Shown: piece after piece, positions 56,479 through 64,000 of the stretch
Layout of the letters: each line of letters starts with the position of its first letter
Numbering within the stretch: position 1 is the stretch's first letter
Assembly: GCA_039621445.1 (NCBI GenBank)
Contig: CP154956.1
Location: forward strand, 90,278,482-90,342,481
DNA from: Euglena gracilis
Taxonomy: Eukaryota > Euglenida > Euglenophyceae > Euglenales
DNA: 64,000 nt
Reading direction: 5' to 3'
Notes under the pieces: model-generated
Seen by the model: the letters and a program-made list of their open reading frames with translations, nothing else
Databases searched by the model: none
Told to the model about the DNA's origin: nothing
Translations under genes and position numbers: made by a program

Positions 56479-56884
56479 TGGCCCAAAGGGGGGTGCACAG
56501 TACCTCACCATCTGGCAGTGCAGAGCACGAATGGTCTCGGATTCCCAAGGCACACGGAGAGGGAGGAAGGGACCAAGAGGGCGAAGCACAAGGACACCTC
56601 GAGCTCCACACTTTGCCCTTGTGAGGCCATGCCTTGCTCTCCGGCGGTGCTGTTTGGATTGTTTGCTGTGTTGGGTTAGGAGACCCTGCTTAGTGCCTTT
56701 TTTCGCCGGAGTTGGCTGATTCTTAAATTGCCCTTCGACAACCCAGAAGAAATGAAAAGAGTTCATGAACGAAGAAGAGCCAAGAAAAGAAGTCAATATC
56801 AATTCAATATACCGAAGGACACGAACCAGAGGAATATCACCTCAAAAGTCAATTATCAAATTTCAAATTTGGCTTCAATGAGCA

Positions 56885-57970
56885 ATGCAGATGAGAAGAA
56901 GTCGGACTTTCATGGCCGCGGACGTCCTGGAGCAGAGGCCGCAGCAGCTGGAGAACCTGGAGACGGTCGACACGTGGCAAACCGTGGCTGTTCTTCCCCC
57001 CCAGATCCCCACCCCAGAAATTTCCCAGCCCAAAAACCCCCCCAGTGACGGCAACGGTCCTTGGACCACTGTGGCCAGAAGACCCAGAAAACAGAAGTCA
57101 GCCCCAGCCCTTGGTGGGCAAAAGATGGGCCATGGTGGCCCAAAATGCTTCAGAATTGGACATCCAAAGCCCACAGATCAGGGGAATCTCCCCCAAAGGC
57201 GCCCAGTCGCCTGTACACAAATTGGCCAAAAGCTGGGGAGAATGAATCAAGGCCAAAGGGGGTCACCATTACAGGGGCCATGGGGGACAGTTTTACAAGC
57301 AAATCCCCTCAGGAAGGGGCAGAAAAGGTCAGTCAAACCTCCCCAATTCATCTTACACAACAACCCCTCTCAAGGGGAAAAGGGGGGGGCACAGCAGCCC
57401 CCCCCATATTTCCAGTTGAGCTGGAGACCATGGTCAAGAACAGCCCCATGGAGGGGAGACCAAGGCCATATGGGGCAGAATTTTATTCATGTGCATGGCC
57501 ATGGTGGCCATCAAGTGCAAGGCCATGGTGGCCAGTTTGCACAGGGCCATGGCGGCCAGAATTTACCAGGCCAGGGAGGCCAATTGCATCAACAAGGCCA
57601 TGGGGGCCAAAGGGGTGGACCAGAAATGGCCCCCCAGAAGCTAAGGTGCAAACCTTATATAAATCAACTGCAGCATCCCCAGGAGGATTCCCCCAATGGG
57701 GCAGTGGAGGACAAGGGGGCAACCCCCCCTCACATTTCTTCTTCAATGCCCATGGCAGGGGCACGCCAAAAAAAGGGTGATACCCAAAAAGGGGCCCCTA
57801 TGGTATGTCAAATGACAAGATCAATGACAAAGTGGAGGACAAGAGAGCCTGTGAGAATGCACCCCACCCCAGCAACCCTTGCAGTATACTCAATCCCTAG
57901 GGGCAGCAGGGGTGCAATGTCCAACGGACTCGGAAAAAGTGTTTCCGAGCGCCCATCATGGCCATCATGA
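56885..57970 (+). CDS. DIRS gag-like ORF
   Basis: The 361-codon open frame starts at ATG 56,885. It is rich in Gln, Pro, Gly and basic residues, with a run of GHGGQ-type repeats (about 57,490-57,610) and no zinc knuckle. Its position before the RT is that of ORF1/gag in DIRS elements. It ends in the palindromic CATCATGG array. The gag-like role rests on position only. Confidence 0.6.
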   Translation: MQMRRSRTFMAADVLEQRPQQLENLETVDTWQTVAVLPPQIPTPEISQPKNPPSDGNGPWTTVARRPRKQKSAPALGGQKMGHGGPKCFRIGHPKPTDQGNLPQRRPVACTQIGQKLGRMNQGQRGSPLQGPWGTVLQANPLRKGQKRSVKPPQFILHNNPSQGEKGGAQQPPPYFQLSWRPWSRTAPWRGDQGHMGQNFIHVHGHGGHQVQGHGGQFAQGHGGQNLPGQGGQLHQQGHGGQRGGPEMAPQKLRCKPYINQLQHPQEDSPNGAVEDKGATPPHISSSMPMAGARQKKGDTQKGAPMVCQMTRSMTKWRTREPVRMHPTPATLAVYSIPRGSRGAMSNGLGKSVSERPSWPS

Positions 57971-58125
57971 CGCATGATGGCCATGATGCGCATCATGACC
58001 CATGACGCGCATCATGGCCCATGATGCGCATCATGACCGATGATGCCCATCATGGGTCATGATGCCCATCATGACCCATGATGGCCATCATGACCCATGA
58101 TGGCCATCATGACCCATGATGGCTA
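57948..58125. repeat. Array of 18-bp palindromic units (CATCATGACCCATGATGG)
   Basis: Units of CCATCATGACCCATGATGG and variants (GCGCATCATGG, GATGCCCATCATGGG) repeat about 10 times, each self-complementary through CCATGATGG/CCATCATGG. It truncates the 3' end of the gag-like ORF and separates it from the RT. Confidence 0.85.
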
Positions 58126-58144
58126 TTGTACAAAATGTGCAAAA

Positions 58145-58300
58145 TCGGCCGAAAAACGGCCGTATCTCGGGCTAGGAGGGGAGTTGCGGCGAAATCAAAA
58201 TGCCGGTAGATGGAGCGTTCCAGGGACTTTAATTTAGGTCTCCGGACATTTCCTTTGATTTTGCTTCATTTTTGAGAATTTTTGAAAATATTGATTTTTG
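58145..58300. repeat. Copy of the CGTATCTCGGGCTAG repeat found at 3.7-4.5 kb
   Basis: GGCCGTATCTCGGGCTAGGAGGGGAGTTG matches the repeated motif at about 3,955 and 4,323, followed by an AT-rich GAATTTTTGAAAATATTGATTTTT stretch. It occupies the place where the RT fingers should be. Confidence 0.65.
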
Positions 58301-58314
58301 GCCGAATTTTGGCA

Positions 58315-59600
58315 AATGGGCAGCCAAAATCGACCTGAAAGACGCATATTTTCATATTCCCATGAACCCAACCGTAAAACCTTTTCTAAGGCATCAGGTG
58401 GGGGACAACCTTGGGAGTTCCAAGCAGGCTGTTTTGGCCTAAATGTGATGCCACAAATTTTTATGTCAGTCATGAAGACATTCGAAAAAGGTTGGAGGAA
58501 AAAAGGAATACAGGTTTTTATTTACCTGGACGACATTTTGGTTGCCCCCACCAAAAGAACTTTGCAAAAACACCTGAACAAGGTAGTCAGAGACCTAATC
58601 GATTCGGGGTTCAAAATAAATGTCAAAAAATCAACCCTAGAACCCACACAAGTTGTAAACCATTTGGGCTTCCAGTTAAATTTCCAAGACGGAAAATTGC
58701 AAATCCCCCCCCAAAAGGTGAAAACAATAAAAAAAGGATCTGGGAAAAGTAGTGAAAAAAGATTTCATGTCGAAAAGGCAGTTAGCTGACATTTTGGGCC
58801 AAATCAGGTGCAACCTCACGGCCTTGCCCTTCTTAAGGGTTTTCACAGACTCCCTAACAAAATTTTTGGTCAACAAAACTGCAGCCCCATGCGATTCAAA
58901 GCATGCCATTTCAAAGGACATAAAAGCCCAATTGAGGGAAATAAAAAATCTGCTGGACACCTGGGGTGGCAGACCTTTCCCCCAAAATGCAACAAGGGAG
59001 TTGCATTCAGACAGCAGCACCCATGCCTGGGGGGGGCTGGACATTCGCACTGGAGAAATTGTCCAGGATTTTTGGAGAGAAAACTCCATTTTGCATATCA
59101 ACGTAAAAGAATTACGTGCAGCCATCAACACAGTGAAGAGTCTCAGCAGACCTGGGGAAACAGTGTCCCTTTCAGTGGACAACCAGGTAATCTATTACTA
59201 CTTCCTGACAAAATGGGGGGGGGCAGAAAGGACCCTTTCAACAGCCTTCTAAGGCCATTTTCCAAGTGGTGCATGGAAAAAAATTGAATCTACAAGTAAA
59301 CTGGGTTCCTTCACTGGAATGCTTGGCAGACCCCATAAGCAGATGGGAGTCAGACAGGGGGGATTACTCACTGGACCCCCAGCTCTTTCAATGGCTAAGG
59401 CAGCATTTCAAAGATTTCATAAAATTGGAAACATACTTATTTGCCTCCCCAGTCAACAAAAAAATGCCCAATTTTGTGGCCAGATGTCCCCACTGGGAGG
59501 CCAGGGCAGTGGATGCCCTCCAATGTCCCCTGGACAACATGGGTGGAATTGCAAACCCCCCTTGGTCAATCATTCAGAAATTTCTCCCACGAATGAGAAT
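58315..59600 (+). pseudogene. DIRS reverse transcriptase and RNase H (fingers missing, frameshifted)
   Basis: It begins abruptly at IDLKDAYFHIPMNPTVKPF (motif A). After a frame change near 58,410 come FQAGCFGLNVMPQIFMSV (motif B region) and QVFIYLDDILVAPTKR (YLDD), then INVKKSTLEPTQVVNHLGF. After another change near 58,740 RNase H follows: LHSDSSTHAWGGLDI, ILHINVKELRAAINTV and LSVDNQVIYYYFL. A third change precedes VNWVPSLECLADPISRW. Catalytic residues are intact, but no single frame covers the protein. Confidence 0.8.
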
Positions 59601-60690
59601 GTTTCACCAGAACAAAGTTTTGATGGTCACCCCTGGGGGGGGTCGGGGGGGGGGGGGCTCGGGGGATCCACTTTGGGGGACAACTTTGGGGTCCACACGA
59701 AAACCACCCTCCTGGTGGGGTATGCTGACCACCCAAACCAGATCCTATACACCCGGGGGGTTATAATTCGGGGGGGTTGGACTCATTTCTTATGAATTGC
59801 CCTGCCACCGTTTCCAACCGAAAAAGCAAGGGCGGGAAAAACACTTTGGTGGTTTCCACCGACTTGGGGAGTAAAAAGGTCTTGTTTTTTTTGGTGGGGG
59901 TTTAGAAAGCACCCACGTGAGTGCCTTGGAATCGCATGCAATGTAAAGCCATTGGGGGCCCTGTGTTCGAGGGGTCACCTGTGGTCCAAAGCACGGCAAA
60001 GTTCCAGAAAGAGGCTGTTAATGGGGTGCCAACAACAACACACTGCACAGGGGAAAGATTTTACGCCCGGAAGTGTCCAAGAATGGACTCAAGAATAAAC
60101 CGAAAGTAATATTTTCTTTGGGAGGGAGTCAACCCTTTTTGTGTCACCGGTGCAAACTTTCCCTGCTGTCAATTTCCTCAAAAATTGTCATTCTGACACC
60201 CTCGAACAGCGCGGTCCTTAAAGGACAGGAAATTTTTTTTTATTTCCTTAAGGACCGCCCCCCATTCGGCCAAAGGGCCGACCAAGGGCCAGACTGGGAC
60301 TTGAACGGAGACAAAAATTAAACAGTCGAAAAACACAGTTTTTGATGGTTTGAGTGGATGGACGATGGTCCAAGGGTGCCAGGAATCAATTTTTTTTCCT
60401 GATGTCGACCTGTTCTCGCCCAAATTTCTTGCCCATTTTCCTGAATATTTTTCACTGAGTGTGCTGGGACAGCGGAGTCTTTTTTTTTTTATTTTCTTGA
60501 GGACCGCCCTGCCCTCGGAGGTGTAATTTCAGTCGAATTTTGACACACTTTCGTCCAACGGTTGCCCTGACTCCAGGCCTGACTCTGTCCCTAAAAACGA
60601 CGGTTGTCAAGCTGATCCTAACCCTGTTACTAAAATAGACATACACCCTCCTCGAATCCACCACAAGTTCCCCAGCTTCTGCGCGGCCTT
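59601..60690. other. Non-coding spacer of the DIRS element around MITE copy C
   Basis: G-run sequence (59,630-59,660, 59,755-59,780), then mixed sequence with no family motif, then the MITE, then AT/C-rich sequence up to the recombinase. No gene. Confidence 0.5.
60207..60511. mobile_element. hAT-like MITE, copy C, inserted in the DIRS element
   Basis: The element is 305 bp. Left end CAGCGCGGTCCTTAAAGG; right end, reverse-complemented, CAGGGCGGTCCTCAAG. Flanking 8-mers are CCCTCGAA (60,199-60,206) and CCCTCGGA (60,512-60,519), 7/8 identical. Internally on the minus strand are the same GTCCCAGCACA, GGTCGACATC, GGCACCCTTGG and GTTCAAGTC (B-box, 60,298-60,306) blocks, and an inner inverted GGTCCTTAA pair at 60,213-60,260. 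No transposase. Confidence 0.85.
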
Positions 60691-60850
60691 TTGGGATTCA
60701 GCCACATGGTGGCCCCAATTAATAAAGATGAAAGTGCCAGGAACCCCCTGCCTGAAAATCACCCCCTACAAGGGCATGTTAAAAAGAACTCCGATAACGT
60801 TTTAAACTGGGGTTTCTCCCCAGGAAATCGTCAATGGATTTACTCTGTAT

Positions 60851-61978
60851 TTGTTTCCCCTCCAATATTTTCCTGAGCAAGTCATGCAAAGGAGGGGCAA
60901 CCTGGGGGGTGGCATTTTCTCCCCCCTGCAATTGGTGAACACAACTGACCAAGTGGCTGACGCTTTAGAACTGTTATTTCAGTTTTCCAAGGCCCCGGCA
61001 CGTAATGCCTACTGTGCTATGCTTTTAATTCCTGGGTTTAGTGGTTTGAGGTTCCACACCATGTTGGCCCCTTACAAGAGGCTTTGGAACCAAAATCTGG
61101 AGAAATATGAGGCTTTTTGGGACCCCCTCCCCATCCTCCTGGGGCTGGCCCAAGCCCGATTTCCCTCTGATATATGCACGTTGCGCACACAGCTGATTTT
61201 TTGTTTCAGAATTTTCTGTTTATATCGATCTTCTGATCTTGAGAGAATCAAACGAACAACCAGTGTGTTGGGCAGGGTGCCCTACATCAAAATTAAGTGT
61301 AAAGTCCAGAAATTACACAAATGGCAGAGAGTTGTTTCACTTCCACAGTGCCCACAGATAAGTCCCTTTCATTTGATGATGGCTTATGTGGCTGCAACCC
61401 GATTTAACGTAAAGCCTGGAGGTCCCCTTCTGATTTCACTAAAACCCCCCTTCAAAGCCATAAGTGCTGACACAATTGCTTCAATAACTAAAGATTTTTT
61501 ATCCAAACATATGGTACCCCCCCAGGTGTGGGGAGCAAACTCCACCAGAGGGGAAGGAGTGGGTTTACTCAAAAAATTGGGCCTTTCTGCCCAAGAAGTT
61601 TGTGAAATTGGCCAGTGCAGGGGGGTGGAGGCTTTTACAGCCCATTATCAACGACTTGGTGCCCAAGGTGCCCTGGAAAATGCCCTGGCCCCCTTAATTT
61701 CAGTGCACAATCAGGCCTCACAAGGGCAAAGTGCGGAGCCCGAGGTGTCTCGTACTCCCTCGAGGAAAACCGACAAGGGAGGAAGGGACACCGAGGGCGA
61801 AGCACAAGGACCTTGTGAGCCCGACCCCCCCCCCACCCGTAAAAGAAAATTTGTCTTCAAAAGCCCTCGGCCAGAAGCTGGGGGCCAGGGGGGCAGAGGG
61901 GGGACCCCCCCAGGGACAAGAAGTCGCGTCGCCAAGTCGGAGCCACATCATCAGCCAACTCCGGCGAGGCGGCACTAA
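60851..61978 (+). CDS. DIRS tyrosine recombinase
   Basis: The 375-codon open frame carries FRIFCLYRSSDLERIKR (first catalytic Arg region), FHLMMAYVAATRFN, WGANSTRGEGVGLLKKLGL (the H-x-x-R box with Asn in place of His) and VEAFTAHYQRLGAQG (putative Tyr nucleophile). DIRS elements use this enzyme instead of an integrase to insert circular DNA. The decayed neighbour keeps His in the same box, so Asn here may impair catalysis. The C-terminus from about 61,740 runs into the internal complementary region and is Arg/Pro-rich. It may start further upstream (about 60,700). Confidence 0.8.
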   Translation: MFPLQYFPEQVMQRRGNLGGGIFSPLQLVNTTDQVADALELLFQFSKAPARNAYCAMLLIPGFSGLRFHTMLAPYKRLWNQNLEKYEAFWDPLPILLGLAQARFPSDICTLRTQLIFCFRIFCLYRSSDLERIKRTTSVLGRVPYIKIKCKVQKLHKWQRVVSLPQCPQISPFHLMMAYVAATRFNVKPGGPLLISLKPPFKAISADTIASITKDFLSKHMVPPQVWGANSTRGEGVGLLKKLGLSAQEVCEIGQCRGVEAFTAHYQRLGAQGALENALAPLISVHNQASQGQSAEPEVSRTPSRKTDKGGRDTEGEAQGPCEPDPPPTRKRKFVFKSPRPEAGGQGGRGGTPPGTRSRVAKSEPHHQPTPARRH

Positions 61979-62111
61979 GCAGGGTCTACTAACCCAACGC
62001 AGCAAACAATCGACACAGCACCGCCCGCGAGCAAGGCATGGCCTCACAAGGTCTTTGTGCTTCGCCCTCGGTGTCCCTTCCTCCCTTGCCGGTTTTCCTC
62101 GAGGGAGTACG
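61751..62111. repeat. DIRS internal complementary region and right inverted repeat
   Basis: The 61,751-61,819 arm (CGTACTCCCTCGAGGAAAAC...) is the near-exact reverse complement of 62,043-62,111. The intervening part carries the right terminal repeat complementary to 56,607-56,720. Confidence 0.85.
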
Positions 62112-63390
62112 AAAGATGGTGGGCCCAACCGCCCCGCCCAGAAAACAGCATAAAAAGACAGACAGCAGCCAGACGGGAAAACCCCGGCCAAATTGGCAGA
62201 GGAAGAGGCTCTCATCGAGACATCTTGGGCCAAGTTCACCTTGGGGTTTGATCAACGAATAGTTCTTCGCGGTCTGGACAATCGCCACCTGTCCCCGTCT
62301 GTCCTTTTATTTCCGACAGTGATAATGCCCCTCCGTTGCCGACGGCGGCGGAAGGCAGAAGGGGGGGGGGCGAGGAGGTACAGCTCAAGTTTTTCCTGGG
62401 ACTGCTGGTACCTTCCTCCCTGGTCCGTTCTCTTCGAGGGTGTGCGAGCCCCTGCTCACGGAGAAGGAATCGCATTTGGACATTGAAACCACCCATCTTG
62501 CTTTTGTGTTTTGTCAGCGAGGTTTTCAAGTCAGACCGACAAGGGAGGAAGGGACACCGAGGGGGAAGCGCAAAGACCTTGTGAGGCCATGCCTTTCCCC
62601 CAGGTGTCCAGTTTACCCCGGGACTGCTGGGGCAAAGAATGCATTGTTGGAAGGATCTCCAACCTTCCGCCACACACGGTGTCCACAATCAAAACACCAC
62701 CAGCGAACAAACCATGGTTAAAAGGCCATTATGCCTGGCCCTTGCGGCCCAAAGAAAAACCTCTGTCCCACAGGTCGTTTTTTTTCCCATGAGCTCACTC
62801 GTTTCTTTGAAGTTTAAAAAACCGTCAAAAATGGCTTTCTTGTTTCCATTTTGCAGGCCTTTGAGCCCACGCAGTATTGAAGCCCACTTGAGATGTAACA
62901 CATTTCGTCAGATGGTGCAGCTTGCTTAGTAATCGCAAATTGCGACCCTTGCGAACATCAGCGGAGGTACAGCAGGAGAAGGTAGGGGGATGGGAATGGC
63001 TTGGAATGGATGTGGTTGCGGGTATTGAAGCGTCCCCGAGCGTGCAGATTAATCGGGCTGACAAAAAAAGCGTTATTGTGCTTTAGGCAGCACCAACGGA
63101 GCTCTGGGATGGAAGGGCAGCAAAACTGAGAGTGAACCAAAAACCTGTTGCTGGTGCTTTCCTCAACGGTGAGGAGAGTAAAAATAAGAGGAATGTACAC
63201 AGGTCAGGAGTGAACTCCTCATGCATCAGGCGCGATAGGCAGGGTATTTTTATTGTAAAAACATTTTAAAAAAAACTTATTTTTTGCCAAAATGCCCTAA
63301 AAATCCTTAAGAAAATCCTTCTGGCAAAAATTTTGAAAGTTTCGCAGAAATGAAAATGTGGCAAAAAAAACCCAATTATGGGGAGGAAAT
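62112..63390. other. Additional DIRS-end fragments, then no gene recognised
   Basis: A direct copy of the ICR block (GACAAGGGAGGAAGGGACACC...CTTGTGAGGCCATGCC) is at about 62,535-62,592 and an inverted, diverged one (CCTTCCTCCCTGGTCCGTTC) at about 62,410-62,440, so at least one more truncated DIRS end lies here. From 62,640 on no gene or repeat was identified. Confidence 0.5.
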
Positions 63391-63394
63391 GATT

Positions 63395-63495
63395 TCTGGC
63401 ATTGCCGGAACATTCTCCATCACCCAACTCGAAAAAATAGGGTTTTCAACTCTTTTAATTTTTGATCTCCGTTCGATGCCAGGATGGCCCTTGGA
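63395..63495 (+). repeat. Interspersed repeat core with B-box-like motif
   Basis: The order CTGGCATTGCCGG, CCATCACCCA, AT-rich spacer, GTTCGATGC (63,471-63,479, fits GWTCRANNC) and GGCCCTTGG agrees with the core inside the MITE copies. No CAGGG ends were seen. Confidence 0.5.
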
Positions 63496-63819
63496 TTTCC
63501 CTTGGAAAAAAGACGCCACAAAATAAAATTGTTGGACATGCCCCCCCCCCCCTCAAAAAAAAACCTCAAAAAACCTTTAAAACCGCCTTTAAAAAACTGT
63601 AAAAATTTTCCAATTCAACGACCAAAAAAATACCCCTGGCCATAGGAGAGGAATCGGTCGCTGAGGCTCATGGTTGTTGTGCTCTGGACCTTAAACCCGC
63701 CCTGCAAGAGGAAGACCATCATAAATATACCCCACTTCCACTTTTCTTTCACATCCTTGCAATTTGGCAGGTTTGGCATAGGCAGTGCTATAGCAGAAGG
63801 AGGGTTACGGTAGTGGGAT

Positions 63820-64000
63820 GGACAGTTGTAGGAGGATCTCGAACCTCCTCGAATGTCGTTCGAGGTGGTTCGAAATCCTCCTCGAATGTCGTTCGAGGTC
63901 GTTCGAGGAGGATCAATATCCTCCTCGAACGTCGTTCGAGGTCGTTCGAGGAGGATCGAAATCCTCCTCGAACGTCGTTGGAGGTCGTTCGAGGAGGTTC
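63820..64000. repeat. 43-bp tandem inverted-repeat array running off the window
   Basis: CCTCCTCGAAYGTCGTTCGAGG recurs at 63,878, 63,921 and 63,964 (43-bp period), with a partial unit from 63,845. Each unit is an inverted repeat of TCGAGGAGGAT/ATCCTCCTCGA around GTCGTTCGAGGTCGTTC. Confidence 0.85.

Larger units (their letters stand above)
56607..62111 (+). mobile_element. Second DIRS retrotransposon with inverted termini
   Basis: The left inverted repeat 56,607-56,720 is complementary to 61,950-62,059 (for example GTGAGGCCATGCCTTGCTC against its complement). Between them lie a gag-like ORF, RT and RNase H, a tyrosine recombinase and a 69-bp near-perfect inverted pair (61,751-61,819 with 62,043-62,111) that fits the internal complementary region of DIRS elements. 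The RT fingers are missing and there are frameshifts, so this copy is probably inactive. A hAT-like MITE sits between RNase H and recombinase. Confidence 0.8.

Noticed and set aside
57948-58125. CRISPR-like regular repeats
   Set aside because: There are no unique spacers; units are contiguous palindromes, and the window is eukaryotic.

Overview
This is a window of repeat-rich nuclear eukaryotic DNA. The sequence suggests a euglenid or a close euglenozoan relative. A split protein-kinase gene and a split LINE-type reverse-transcriptase gene are interrupted by introns without GT-AG ends. In these introns bases from +4 onward pair with bases from -6 inward, and several show CAG at +4..+6 and CTG at -8..-6. 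That is the published signature of euglenid nonconventional introns. No single-copy marker confirms the taxon. Long G/C homopolymers occur throughout and put frameshifts into many open frames.

Layout. 1-2.3 kb (+): 3' part of an AGC-type protein kinase. 3-5.1 kb: B-box-bearing repeat, G/C tracts, a 391-bp tandem duplication, a 27-bp perfect hairpin and a 163-bp tandem repeat. 5.1-7.8 kb: G/C-rich sequence without a secure gene. 7.9-13.4 kb (-): gag-only LTR element with a long LTR containing an internal duplication. 16.6-27.3 kb, perhaps to 31.4 kb (-): LINE-type gene (endonuclease, RT, RNase H, CCHC finger) cut into many exons. 31.5-35.6 kb: minisatellites and a long (TG)n. 35.6-44.3 kb (+): LTR retrotransposon with two 415-bp LTRs that differ at one base, an initiator-tRNA-Met-type PBS and gag, but no pol. 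44.3-47.1 kb: GC minisatellite. 49.2-56.5 kb: decayed DIRS element whose RNase H is split by a 2.9-kb element with 366-bp terminal direct repeats and an 8-bp TSD. 56.6-62.1 kb: second DIRS element (gag-like ORF, RT, RNase H, tyrosine recombinase, inverted repeats) carrying a hAT-like MITE. 62.1-64 kb: DIRS-end repeats and a 43-bp array that runs off the window.

The most interesting system is a family of about 300-350-bp elements with terminal inverted repeats starting CAGGGCGGTCC and 8-bp target duplications, as in hAT transposons. Two copies are exactly coextensive with nonconventional introns in the LINE gene. Removing the element plus one target-duplication copy (3 nt upstream, 5 nt downstream) restores the reading frame, and in one case joins the two halves of a CCHC zinc finger. 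The euglenid rule (CAG at +4, CTG ending at -6) is what an 8-bp-TSD transposon with CAG...CTG ends would give. The window therefore appears to show a transposon family serving directly as introns, with one copy in another transposon.
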